Both the position numbers and the translations under genes were made by a program. The notes beneath the pieces were generated by a model. It saw nothing but the letters and a program-made list of their open reading frames with translations. It searched no databases and had not been told where the DNA came from. From Acididesulfobacillus acetoxydans (GTDB lineage Bacteria; Bacillota; Desulfitobacteriia; Desulfitobacteriales; Desulfitobacteriaceae), in NCBI RefSeq assembly GCF_902729405.1, contig NZ_LR746496.1, positions 868,001 to 932,000 of the forward strand: a stretch of DNA of 64,000 nucleotides, read 5' to 3'. Shown in pieces: positions 41,538-49,411 of the stretch; within the stretch, counting starts at the first letter, position 1, and each line of letters starts with the position of its first letter.

Positions 41538-41566
41538 TTGACAGGGACTTTGAATTTTTATATCAT
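41538..41566 (+). promoter_or_regulatory. Sigma-A promoter of rplM-rpsI
   Basis: TTGACA (41538-41543), 17 bases, TATCAT (41561-41566). Divergent from the hydF promoter about 100 bases away. It frees rplM-rpsI from the upstream ribosomal operons, as needed once the hydrogenase island separates them from truA. Confidence 0.8.
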
Positions 41567-41572
41567 ACATAT

Positions 41573-41779
41573 ATGAGTCTCCGGGCTGTGGTTTATGTTT
41601 GAGCCCCATAAAGCACGAGCTCGGGCTGCCGGTGTGCTTGAGCCCCACACTCGGCGCAGAGGATTTTCAGCAAATATGGTCGTCAAGGACCGTTCATCAC
41701 AGGGAGGACCCGCCCTGGGCCAAATCCCCAACCATGAGGGAGCAGTCCGGACCGATTCTTGTTATTGGAGGGAAAAAAT
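41573..41779 (+). other. Long 5' leader of rplM
   Basis: About 200 untranslated bases between the promoter and rplM. It contains a direct repeat of TTGAGCCCCA (about 41599 and 41638) and several GC-rich pairs. L13 leaders that bind the ribosomal protein are known in Bacillaceae; whether this is one cannot be told by eye. Confidence 0.4.
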
Positions 41780-42232
41780 ATGTCGACCTACTTCGCGAAA
41801 GCGGCTGATATAGAGCGCAAGTGGTATGTGATTGACGCGGCGGGGCTGCCGTTGGGCCGTGTAGCTACGGAAGCTGCCCGTCTCCTCAGAGGGAAACATA
41901 AGCCCACCTTCACCCCGAATGTTGATACAGGGGATCATGTGATCATTCTGAATGCGGAACAAGTGGTACTGACGGGAAACAAGCTGATGACGAAAATCTA
42001 TCGGACCCATTCCGGCTATCCGGGAGGGTTGAAGGAAATGCCCTATAAGAGGCTAATGCAGATTTTTCCGCAACGGGCGGTGGAACACGCCATTAAAGGA
42101 ATGCTTCCTCACAATAGCTTGGGGGCCCAAATGTTTCGCAAGTTAAAGGTATACCGGGGAGCCGAGCACCCGCACCTGGCCCAGAAGCCAGAGGTGTGGG
42201 CGGTTCAGGGAAAACGGGAAGGAGGAAAATAA
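41780..42232 (+). CDS. rplM: 50S ribosomal protein L13
   Basis: A 150-residue L13, an early 50S assembly protein. [20 protein letters not shown] and the [18 protein letters not shown] and [18 protein letters not shown] segments are typical. ATG 41780 has GGAGGG nine bases upstream; in-frame codons from 41759 overlap that site. Confidence 0.97.
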   Translation: MSTYFAKAADIERKWYVIDAAGLPLGRVATEAARLLRGKHKPTFTPNVDTGDHVIILNAEQVVLTGNKLMTKIYRTHSGYPGGLKEMPYKRLMQIFPQRAVEHAIKGMLPHNSLGAQMFRKLKVYRGAEHPHLAQKPEVWAVQGKREGGK

Positions 42233-42235
42233 AGG

Positions 42236-42631
42236 ATGGCTGCTCAATTACACTACCAGGGGACCGGGCGCCGGAAGAATGCGGTTGCGCGAGTACGCTT
42301 GCTGCCCGGCCAGGGGAAAGTTTTAGTGAATAAACGGGAGCTGGCCGAATACTTCGGCAAAAAAACGCTGGAGATGATCGTTCAGCAGCCCTTGGAGGTT
42401 ACGGAAACTCTTGGCAGGTACGATATAATCGCTTTGGTGAATGGGGGCGGGACGACCGGCCAGGCCGGGGCTCTGCGCTTGGGGATAGCCCGGGCTCTGC
42501 TTAAAGCAGATGTCAGTCTTCGGCCCGCTTTAAAAAGGGCCGGCTTTTTAACCCGCGATCCTCGTATGAAAGAACGCCGTAAATACGGTTTGAAGAAAGC
42601 GCGCAAAGCCCCCCAATTCTCGAAACGGTAA
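42236..42631 (+). CDS. rpsI: 30S ribosomal protein S9
   Basis: A 131-residue S9 whose C-terminal tail touches P-site t[22 protein letters not shown] at the start and the [25 protein letters not shown] end are diagnostic. It follows rplM after three bases, with GGAGGA inside the end of rplM. Confidence 0.98.
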   Translation: MAAQLHYQGTGRRKNAVARVRLLPGQGKVLVNKRELAEYFGKKTLEMIVQQPLEVTETLGRYDIIALVNGGGTTGQAGALRLGIARALLKADVSLRPALKRAGFLTRDPRMKERRKYGLKKARKAPQFSKR

Positions 42632-42649
42632 TTATCAGGAGAACGAGAA

Positions 42650-42685
42650 ATCCCCAAACCCGCGTGGTTTGGGGATATTTTTTTT
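42650..42685 (+). terminator. Terminator of rplM-rpsI
   Basis: ATCCCCAAACC (42650-42660) and GGTTTGGGGAT (42666-42676) form a perfect 11-bp stem with a 5-base loop, followed by A and eight Ts. Confidence 0.95.
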
Positions 42686-42842
42686 CCTGGCGGGATAATC
42701 CTTCTTTTCCGGACAGGCAATGTTCGTGAAAAGGCACGGCGGCGGCCGCGCAAGTGAACTCTGTGTCAAACCTCAAGCGTTAAGTATATTCCCGGATTTT
42801 TGCCCATAGTTTTAAGCATGAAGACTGGGAAGGAGAATGCGA

Positions 42843-43568
42843 ATGCGCAGGTGGGGTAAGAGGCGGGCCGGAGCGGCCCTGGGCATTTTGTTGCTTCTCA
42901 TCGCGGGGGGTGTGGTGGTTCTGCACCGTCAACCCACGGACAGCAGGATTTGGAGCTGGGCGGTCGGGAAGAAAATCGTCGTGATTGACGCGGGGCATGG
43001 AGGGCCGGACCCGGGAGCCGTCGGGAAAACGAAGGTTTTGGAAAAGGATGTGACGTTGGCCGTGGCCAAGCGTCTCCAGGCTTTTATACAGCAGGGAGGC
43101 GGAAAGCCCGTCATGGTGCGGGAGGAAGATAAAGACCTCGGTACGGCGTCCGGCCTTTTGCGGAGAAAGCGTGAAGACCTGGCTCAGCGCATTCAACTCG
43201 CGGCCGAGGCCCAAGCGGACGTCTATTTGAGTATCCATGCCAACAGTTTTCCCAATGAAAAACTGACCGGGCCGCAGACTTTCTACCATACGGATTCGGT
43301 GGAAGGGCGGGTTTTAGCCCAGGCTATCCAGCGGGAATTGAACCTCATTTCAGGAGGCAAGCGCGTGGCCAAAGCCAATAAGGATTTCTTCATTCTGAAA
43401 AAGGCCGATCAAGCCGCGGTTACTGTGGAGCTGGGCTTTCTCTCCAATCCGGCGGAGGAGCAGCTGTTGAACAGTCCGGAGTATCAGCAAAAGATGGCTT
43501 GGGGCATCTACCAAGGCCTCTGCCATTATTTCGCCGGGACGGATAAAGCCAAAATCCAGGCTCCCTAA
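42843..43568 (+). CDS. cwlD: N-acetylmuramoyl-L-alanine amidase, CwlD type
   Basis: A 241-residue amidase of the Amidase_3 family. A short basic start and one membrane segment (about residues 8-27) are followed by the zinc-ligand motifs IDAGHGGPDPGA, a conserved glutamate, SIHAN, and the catalytic ELGFLSN segment. In spore formers CwlD makes muramic-delta-lactam in spore cortex and its gene follows rpsI, as here. ATG 42843, seven bases after GGAAGGAG, is preferred over ATG 42837. Confidence 0.9.
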   Translation: MRRWGKRRAGAALGILLLLIAGGVVVLHRQPTDSRIWSWAVGKKIVVIDAGHGGPDPGAVGKTKVLEKDVTLAVAKRLQAFIQQGGGKPVMVREEDKDLGTASGLLRRKREDLAQRIQLAAEAQADVYLSIHANSFPNEKLTGPQTFYHTDSVEGRVLAQAIQRELNLISGGKRVAKANKDFFILKKADQAAVTVELGFLSNPAEEQLLNSPEYQQKMAWGIYQGLCHYFAGTDKAKIQAP

Positions 43569-43810
43569 AGCAGCGGGAGTGAGGGCCCGGGTCAGGCCGT
43601 CGCGTTTCACTGGGTACGGGCGCGCCATTTTGCCTGAGCACCGGGAAGGACCCCGGGGACCGGAAGGCTCAGCGCGGATTCCCGTCGGATTGGTCTTGGC
43701 AAGGGGAATGTGCATCAGCCCGTCATCGTCGACGCCTCCTCCAGGGGAGTTAAGCCGGCTGCCTCTTCCGGAGAACAAGCGCTTGAATCCCCTCTTAGGC
43801 GGGCTTATGA

Positions 43811-44350
43811 TCAGGCGTCTCTTGCAGAAGCTCGTTCTAGAGGTTTTTTCGGGTGCGCTTGGGCTGTGGCGCTGAAGTGCTTGGCGGTGAATTCGTATTG
43901 TTTGATGGCAATGATTTTGGTCCTAAACCACTCGGCGTGCAGGTGTTCGTCTATAAAATTTGCCTGCAGGATTTTTGTCAGTCCCCGGTCGCCGTGCTTA
44001 TCTTGATGCAGCCGCTCGATTAAGTCGTTGTAATCTTTCATGGCTTTTTCTTCGATCATGATATCTATAGCGAGGGTGTCTTCCAGGCCGGCCATGGCCG
44101 TCAGCCCACCGGCCAGCTTGCCGATGATCGGGGAAATGAGATCTCCTAAAACCGTAGGGTTGGCGCCCAATTCTTTGATTTTCTCGCCGATGTTGTCCAC
44201 ATGGTTCTGTTCTATGTAGGCTAAGCGCTCTAAAACCAAGCCGCTGTATCTGCCCCGGAAGGCTTTACTCTGGGCATTGTATAAGTCCACCTGATTCAGT
44301 TCCAAACTGTAAAACCAATTGAGCTTGGCAATCAGTGTCTCTTGATCCAT
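43811..44350 (-). CDS. Ferritin-like di-iron domain protein
   Basis: A 179-residue, mostly helical protein. Carboxylate/histidine motifs of a ferritin-like four-helix bundle can be seen: E in SLELNQVDLYNAQ, YIEQNHVDN, IMIEEKAMKDYNDLIE and IDEHLHAEWF. Such proteins bind two irons and act as oxidases, peroxidases or stores; the exact family could not be fixed by eye. ATG 44350 has AAAGGAG eight bases upstream. It stands alone, convergent with cwlD. Confidence 0.75.
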   Translation of the reverse strand: MDQETLIAKLNWFYSLELNQVDLYNAQSKAFRGRYSGLVLERLAYIEQNHVDNIGEKIKELGANPTVLGDLISPIIGKLAGGLTAMAGLEDTLAIDIMIEEKAMKDYNDLIERLHQDKHGDRGLTKILQANFIDEHLHAEWFRTKIIAIKQYEFTAKHFSATAQAHPKKPLERASARDA

Positions 44351-44917
44351 GGGGGTCTCCTTTCGTTACCGTGTCCAAGGTATTAAACGTTTGGGATATT
44401 GAATCTTTGCAGGGCAGAACCTTTTGAGCCCATCGTTGTTCGGGATGTGATTCACCTGCAGGTCCGGAAAGATAACGGGATTATGTCCGCTCGCATTTAG
44501 TATTCCCCAAGACGCCGTGAACATCCGCCGAAATACGGGTGACTGTTCGCGGAAGCGGGAGCCGCGGTTTTTCCTTCGGTGCAGCCGGACCGGGTGCGCA
44601 TAGGGAGCGGCGTTTTATCCCTTTTGCTGCTTAAAAAAATTTGCGGGCCCTCAGCGCAGGATTTTTTCGGGTAAAGTCGAATCTTATCTCAGAAGTGCAA
44701 ACAAATTTGCGGCTATTTGTCGTCAAGAGTCCGGCAAAGATTAGCTCACAGCTGGCATTGGTTGACCTGGGACTATGCACTTGGCACTTTAAGGACAAAA
44801 CAGCGAGTCTGGTAAGGCGTGGTATTGTGGCCTCAGGGAATGGACCGCACGGTGCGGACGACCAGCTGAGGTATCTTTTCGGAATTTGCGGGGAATTTTC
44901 GGGATGGGATGAGGTAA
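44351..44917 (+). other. 570-base spacer before the RocR-like gene
   Basis: No gene seen. The one clear signal is a perfect dyad GCAAA-CAAA-TTTGC (44697-44710), the same design as two sites upstream of the ornithine operon, so the activator may control its own gene. A TTGACC word at 44762 has no convincing -10 partner. Confidence 0.55.
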
Positions 44918-44977
44918 GTGACGGAAGACAAGGTGACGGAAGATAAGGTAACGGAAGACAAGATGACGGAAGACGAT
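44918..44977 (+). repeat. Four 15-bp tandem repeats at a gene start
   Basis: Four near-identical units of GTGACGGAAGACAAG encode TEDKV-like pentapeptides. Three of the four first codons could start translation (GTG, GTG, GTA, ATG), each with a GGAAG-type purine run before it. Copy number could change without a frameshift. Confidence 0.85.
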
Positions 44978-46528
44978 TGGTTTGTGCAGGTGCTGGACAG
45001 GCTGGCGGAAGGAATTCACATTGTGAATACGGAGGGTGTGACGCTTTTTTACAACCGGGCCATGGGGCGAATGGAAGGCCTGGGTCCCGGGGATGTCCTC
45101 GGCAAGCAACTTTTAAGCCAGTTTCCTTCGCTTTCCCAAGAAACCAGCACTCTGTGGCAGGTTTTGCGGACCCGGGAGCCGGTTCTTGGGGTCAGTCAGA
45201 CCTACTTGAATCCGCGCGGAGAAAAGATTACCTCTGTAAACGACTCTTATCCTCTGTTTAGAGAGGGACTTTTCACAGGGGCTTTGGAAGTGGCCCGGGA
45301 CCTGAGCCACGAGGCTAAATTGACCGAACGGGTGGCGTTGCTGCAAAGCCGCTTGCGCTCTTCTCCGGCCGGTTCCGGGGATAAGCCTTACTATACATTT
45401 GGCGACATAAAGACGCAGAGTTCCTTGATGCTCAAAACGCTGGCTAAAGCGGAAAAAGCTGCCAGGAGCTCGGTGAACGTGCTCATTTCCGGGGAGACGG
45501 GCACCGGCAAGGAAATGGTCGCTCAAAGCATTCACGCGGCTAGTCCGCGGGCCGGGGGGCCATTCGTCGCCCAGAACTGTGCCGCATTTCCGGAGGGGCT
45601 TTTGGAAGGCATTCTCTTCGGCACGGTCCGGGGGAGTTTCACCGGAGCCCTGGACCGCCCAGGGCTGTTCGAACAGACGCAAGGCGGGACGATTCTCCTC
45701 GACGAGCTGGATTCTATGGGTTGGAATTTGCAGGCCAAATTGCTGCGGGTTTTGCAGGAAGGCAAGGTCCGGCGGCTGGGGGATACGCGTGAGCGGGAAC
45801 TCGATGTGCGGTTTCTGGCGACGACCAATGCTCCGGCTCATCAGAGTGTGAAGGAGGGCCGGCTGCGCCCGGATCTTTTTTATAGGCTGAGCGTGGTCGA
45901 TCTTTATCTCCCGCCTCTCAGGGAACGGGGCAGGGATGTTGATCTTCTCATTGATTATTTCTTGGCGCTTTATGCCCGGCTGCACGCCAGGAACGTTCCC
46001 CGGCTCCTGCCGGCAGCCGCTCAGGCCCTTAAAGAGCATGATTGGCCGGGTAATGTGCGGGAGCTGGCGCACGTTATAGAAGGAGGACTGGTTATTGCGG
46101 GCGAGGAGTTCGGTCTGGAGGAACTGCCCAATTACCTGCGCTGCGGCACGGGACGCGGCTCCGCAAAGGAGGCGGGCACGGCCGGCGGGGACGGTGAAAG
46201 AGGGGGCGGCGCGGGCTATCTTTCTAAGGTGAAAGAGTCGGATTTTGCCGGGACAAAAGAGCAAACTTCCGCCGCAAACGGGAACCCCGGCCGGCAGGTG
46301 GGAGTGTCGGGTTGTGAGGCGGAAGAGCGGGTGGCGAACGGTTTTAATTTTTCCCCGGAGATGCCCTCGGGGATGAGTCTGCCGGAACGGGTCGAATGGC
46401 TGGAACGGCGGTCGATTCAGGCCGCTCTGGCGGAAACCCGGGGAAATGTCACGAAAGCGGCATTCACATTGGGAATTTCCCGGCAGTTGCTGCAGTACAA
46501 GATGCGGCGCTGGTCTTTGTGGCGCTAA
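44918..46528 (+). CDS. RocR-like PAS/sigma-54 activator
   Basis: About 536 residues. A PAS sensor domain (about 22-130) is followed by a sigma-54 AAA+ domain with Walker A GETGTGKE (192-199), GSFTGA (239-244, a variant of GAFTGA) and Walker B TILLDEL (258-264), then a Gly/Ala-rich linker of about 75 residues not typical of the family, and a Fis-type helix-turn-helix at the end. Domain order and its place before ornithine genes resemble RocR, the arginine/ornithine activator of Bacillus. The start is uncertain because four 15-base repeats offer starts at 44918, 44933 and 44963; all are in frame. Confidence 0.85.
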   Translation: MTEDKVTEDKVTEDKMTEDDWFVQVLDRLAEGIHIVNTEGVTLFYNRAMGRMEGLGPGDVLGKQLLSQFPSLSQETSTLWQVLRTREPVLGVSQTYLNPRGEKITSVNDSYPLFREGLFTGALEVARDLSHEAKLTERVALLQSRLRSSPAGSGDKPYYTFGDIKTQSSLMLKTLAKAEKAARSSVNVLISGETGTGKEMVAQSIHAASPRAGGPFVAQNCAAFPEGLLEGILFGTVRGSFTGALDRPGLFEQTQGGTILLDELDSMGWNLQAKLLRVLQEGKVRRLGDTRERELDVRFLATTNAPAHQSVKEGRLRPDLFYRLSVVDLYLPPLRERGRDVDLLIDYFLALYARLHARNVPRLLPAAAQALKEHDWPGNVRELAHVIEGGLVIAGEEFGLEELPNYLRCGTGRGSAKEAGTAGGDGERGGGAGYLSKVKESDFAGTKEQTSAANGNPGRQVGVSGCEAEERVANGFNFSPEMPSGMSLPERVEWLERRSIQAALAETRGNVTKAAFTLGISRQLLQYKMRRWSLWR

Positions 46529-46558
46529 AGGGCCCCGGTACCTCGGTGAATAAGCGGC

Positions 46559-46582
46559 AGCGGGAATATTACGCCCGCTTTT
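46559..46582 (+). terminator. Weak terminator after the RocR-like gene
   Basis: AGCGGG (46559-46564) pairs with CCCGCT (46574-46579) around a 9-base loop, followed by TTTC. Confidence 0.4.
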
Positions 46583-46648
46583 CGGGTATTTTGAACGTAG
46601 ATGGACGGTAGGAGAGGCTCAATGGTTGGGGTTTATGAGCAGGTAACA

Positions 46649-46677
46649 TTGACTTTGCCCCCAAACTGGCCTATATA
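46649..46677 (+). promoter_or_regulatory. Sigma-A promoter of the phasin-like gene
   Basis: TTGACT (46649-46654), 17 bases, TATATA (46672-46677), about 25 bases before the ATG. Confidence 0.7.
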
Positions 46678-46701
46678 TTAGTTAAAAGCGGAGGTGTCAA
46701 G

Positions 46702-47025
46702 ATGAAAGATTTGCTAAAGAAGGGCTTGGCCTTGGCTTTGGGCATGGCTGTGGCCAGCCGCGAACAGATTGAAAAACTGGTGGACGAACTGGTAAAAAAA
46801 GGCGAGGTCTCCGCCGCGGAGTCCAAGAACTTGGTGGATGAACTGATTAAGAAAGGAGAAGAAGAACACCAGGCGCTGCGTGCGAAGATGCGCGAGAATG
46901 TCAATGAACGTGTCAAGGAACGTTTGAGCGAACTTGAGGTTCCTTCCCATGAGACAGTGAAGAATTTGGAGAACCGGGTAGAGGAACTGATAAGGCGGCT
47001 GGAGAAGCTGGAGAACCGGGAGTGA
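46702..47025 (+). CDS. Phasin-like coiled-coil protein
   Basis: A 107-residue, highly charged helical protein (LVDELVKKGEVSAAESKNLVDELIKKGEEE, then a heptad-like region to the end). It resembles the PHA-granule phasin-related proteins often encoded before UbiB-family kinases in Firmicutes. A hydrophobic N-terminal stretch (GLALALGMAV) may touch a membrane or granule surface. ATG 46702 follows GGAGGTG. Whether the cell makes PHA cannot be judged here. Confidence 0.75.
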   Translation: MKDLLKKGLALALGMAVASREQIEKLVDELVKKGEVSAAESKNLVDELIKKGEEEHQALRAKMRENVNERVKERLSELEVPSHETVKNLENRVEELIRRLEKLENRE

Positions 47026-47051
47026 ACTCGTTTGGCTTAAGCTGAACATCA

Positions 47052-47296
47052 CGATAGTGTCCCGTGGATACTATCGCCGAACCGCAAGCTTTCGAAGAAT
47101 ACTTGTGCGGTGAGGATGACTTCGGTGACGAAAGTGTTCAGTGGACACTTTCGTCGAAAGCGCTGAGCCTTTGACGAATACTATCGGGCTGAAGGCGTCG
47201 TTGTCCGGTGGACGATGACGGCCGAAGGCTGAGTCTACCCCCACCGAAGAGGGGTACGTGGGACCCACTCCCACTTGTAGAAGTGGGAGTCTTACG
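47052..47296 (+). repeat. Tandem hairpins with a conserved GTGG loop
   Basis: Hairpins in a row have different stems but 7-base loops containing GTGG: stem CGATAGTGT/ATACTATCG (47052-47076, two wobble or mismatch allowances), stem GACGAAAGTGT/ACACTTTCGTC (47127-47155), stem CGTCGTTGT/ACGATGACG (47196-47220), and GGGT/ACCC (47252-47266). Sequence between the first two hairpins also aligns (CGAA, AG, TTTCGA or TTTGACGAATACT). A 10-bp hairpin ACTCCCACTT/AAGTGGGAGT (47267-47290) closes the set. Stems change while pairing is kept. No protein is coded here. Confidence 0.75.
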
Positions 47297-47304
47297 CTTT
47301 GGAT
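47237..47304 (+). mobile_element. Transposon-end-like repeat, copy 1
   Basis: About 70 bases shared with 52970-53041: GGGTACGTGGGACCC, then a hairpin, then GAGTCT-ACG-TTGGAT. The hairpin stem differs between copies. The layout resembles the hairpin ends of IS200/IS605-type elements, but no transposase or TnpB remnant is visible, so this is a tentative label. Confidence 0.4.
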
Positions 47305-47315
47305 AAAGGCAGAGG

Positions 47316-47339
47316 GCCTGAAGCTATTCAGGCTCTTTT
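47316..47339 (+). terminator. Terminator-like hairpin before ubiB
   Basis: GCCTGAA (47316-47322) and TTCAGGC (47327-47333) with a 4-base loop, followed by TCTTTTA. It may end the phasin/hairpin RNA; the ubiB start is 32 bases farther on. Confidence 0.6.
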
Positions 47340-47364
47340 ATATAGGTGTGAAGGGGTTTCGCTT

Positions 47365-49047
47365 ATGATTGGAAGAAGGATGCGGCATTTCAGGCGCTAT
47401 CGTTTTGTGGCCTCCGTCATGGCCCGGCATGGGTTGGGGTTCCTGGTCGAGGAAATCGGCTTGCTGCACCTGCTCTCTTTGCCCAGGCGTCTTTTTACGG
47501 ATACGGAGCCGGCGGCAAGCGACCCGAAATCGATTGGTCAAAGAATTCGGGAAGTTTGCGAAGAACTGGGTCCTACGTTTATCAAAATAGGTCAAATGGC
47601 GAGCTCCCGACCGGATTTAATTCCCGAAGGGATCATGCTGGAACTGGCCAAGCTGCAGGACCAGGTGCCGCCGTTTCCTTCGGCCGCGGCCCGGCAAATC
47701 ATCGAAGACGAGATGGGCGTCCCTTTGGAGAAAGTCTTCCGGGAGTTCGACGACGTTCCTCTGGCTGCGGCTTCCATCGGCCAAGTGCACCGGGGAGTGC
47801 TTCTCAGCGGCGAAGAGGTGGCGGTAAAAGTCCAGAGGCCGGAAATCAAAAATCTGATCAAGACGGATTTAGAAATTCTCACGGACTTTGCCGCCCTGGC
47901 TGAACACCGCTTGGAATGGGCCGCCCGTTACCAACTGACCGAAATCGTCGAGGAGTTTGTGCGCTCGCTGACGGCCGAGATGGACTACACCATCGAGGCC
48001 CGCAATGCGGCACGTATTGCCAAACAATTCAGCGGCGAGGCGTACCTCAAGGTTCCGGCTATTTTCTGGGATCTGACGACGGCCAGGGTTTTGACCATGG
48101 AGTATATCGAGGGGATCAAACTTACCGATGTGGCGGAGTTGGAGAGGCGGGGTTACAACCCCGGGCATATGGCGAACATGATCGTCCGGACGATTCTCCA
48201 GCAGATTTTAATGGAGGGTTTTTTTCACGGAGACCCCCATCCCGGTAATATTTTGGCCGTGTCTGCCGATGTCATCGCCCTGATCGATTTTGGCATGGTT
48301 GGGCGTTTGACTCCGGACATGAGGTACAATTTCGCTTCAATTGTTATTGCCATGATGCGTCAGAACACCGACGGCATGCTGCAAGCGGTTCTGCGCATGG
48401 GGATTGTGCCGGACGATGTCAACATGCGCCGTCTGCGCCAGGATGTCGATGACCTCAGGGAAAAATACATGGAGGTGCCGCTCAGCAGGATTAGTTTGGG
48501 TGAGGCTGTCAATGATCTGTTCGTGGTTGCTTTTCGCCATAGGATCCGTATTCCGGCCGATTTGACCCTAGTAGGGAAATCCCTGCTCACGCTGGAAGGA
48601 CTGGTGGAGGCACTGGACCCTGAATTGAGCATTATGGACGTTGCTCAGCCCTTCGGGCGCCGGCTTTTAAGGGAGCGCTTCCGGCCGGACTACCTGGGGC
48701 AGAAAGCTTGGCATAATTTGAATGAATACGGAGAACTTCTCCTGGATTTGCCCAAACAGTTAAAGGAGCTTTTGCGCAATGTCCAGCGGGGGCAGTTGAA
48801 CTTGCACGTTCGCCTGCCGGAGGCGGATGACCTTCTGCACAAACTCGATCGCATGACGAATCAAATTTCTTTCAGTATTGTTTTGTTGGCTTTCAGCATT
48901 GTCATGGCGGGGCTCATCATCGCCTCGGCCCAAAGCAGGCAGCCCATCATGCTCTTTCATTTCCCGGCCATAGAACTGGGTTTTGGCGTCGCGGGTATTA
49001 TGTTTATCTGGATGATCTTTGCCATCTTCCGTTCGGGAAGATTCTGA
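47365..49047 (+). CDS. ubiB: UbiB/ABC1-family atypical kinase
   Basis: A 560-residue UbiB-type protein. It carries the family's KxGQ motif (FIKIGQMASSRPDLIP), the alanine-rich AAASIGQVH loop that replaces the kinase glycine-rich loop, VAVKVQRP, HGDPHPGN and IDFGMVGRL. Two helices close the protein (about residues 500-555) and anchor it in the membrane. Members support quinone biosynthesis or lipid handling; the function in this organism is unknown. ATG 47365 follows AAGGGG. The phasin-like gene upstream is its usual neighbour. Confidence 0.9.
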   Translation: MIGRRMRHFRRYRFVASVMARHGLGFLVEEIGLLHLLSLPRRLFTDTEPAASDPKSIGQRIREVCEELGPTFIKIGQMASSRPDLIPEGIMLELAKLQDQVPPFPSAAARQIIEDEMGVPLEKVFREFDDVPLAAASIGQVHRGVLLSGEEVAVKVQRPEIKNLIKTDLEILTDFAALAEHRLEWAARYQLTEIVEEFVRSLTAEMDYTIEARNAARIAKQFSGEAYLKVPAIFWDLTTARVLTMEYIEGIKLTDVAELERRGYNPGHMANMIVRTILQQILMEGFFHGDPHPGNILAVSADVIALIDFGMVGRLTPDMRYNFASIVIAMMRQNTDGMLQAVLRMGIVPDDVNMRRLRQDVDDLREKYMEVPLSRISLGEAVNDLFVVAFRHRIRIPADLTLVGKSLLTLEGLVEALDPELSIMDVAQPFGRRLLRERFRPDYLGQKAWHNLNEYGELLLDLPKQLKELLRNVQRGQLNLHVRLPEADDLLHKLDRMTNQISFSIVLLAFSIVMAGLIIASAQSRQPIMLFHFPAIELGFGVAGIMFIWMIFAIFRSGRF

Positions 49048-49119
49048 AAAACAGAGCTTAACGGGGCAGTGCCGGTCTTCTTGCCGGGACGCTTGACCTC
49101 ATCCCGGCTCCGGGCAATT

Positions 49120-49147
49120 GGAACGAAAAATATGGAACGAAAAATAT
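49120..49147 (+). repeat. Tandem 14-bp repeat
   Basis: GGAACGAAAAATAT occurs twice head to tail (49120-49133, 49134-49147), just upstream of the predicted activator sites. No function recognised. Confidence 0.7.
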
Positions 49148-49154
49148 CTCAGCA

Positions 49155-49196
49155 GCAGGCAAATACTTTTGCACACGTGCAAGATTGTTTGCCTGC
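49155..49196. promoter_or_regulatory. Paired activator sites upstream of the ornithine operon
   Basis: Two dyads, GCAAA-TACT-TTTGC (49159-49172) and GCAAG-ATTG-TTTGC (49179-49192), centres 20 bp apart, nested in a larger palindrome GCAGGCAAA...TTTGCCTGC with an inner TTGCAC/GTGCAA. They lie about 190-215 bases before the predicted sigma-54 start. Half-sites resemble those I recall for RocR in Bacillus. The large palindrome followed by TCTTTT could also serve as the ubiB terminator. Confidence 0.65.
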
Positions 49197-49351
49197 TCTT
49201 TTCGTGAATCGGATAGTCCGAGAAGGCACAGAATGAAAAAGAAATTGACGGGGGAGGGCCGGCAAAATTCAACCGGGGAGCCGGATTCAAACGGGTGCCG
49301 TAAGGAATAGGATTTGGGCAGAGAGAAGAAGCTAAATGAGATCGTAAACAT

Positions 49352-49367
49352 TGGCATCGAAATTGCA
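49352..49367 (+). promoter_or_regulatory. Sigma-54 promoter of the ornithine operon
   Basis: TGGCATCGAAATTGCA: GG and GC are separated by exactly 10 bases and TTGCA is intact; only two fixed bases deviate (T for C, C for G). Transcription would start near 49378, about 33 bases before ord. Confidence 0.85.
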
Positions 49368-49411
49368 ATTGATTAAGGGTCGGACTAATCAGGAGGGGAG
49401 AGATTGACCGT

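Noticed and set aside
45113-46264. 383-codon frame antisense to the RocR-like gene
   Set aside because: The + strand shows complete PAS and AAA+ motifs; the antisense frame is a shadow.
47052-47296. CRISPR array
   Set aside because: Repeats are not identical, spacing is 50-77 bases and shrinking, and no cas gene is near.
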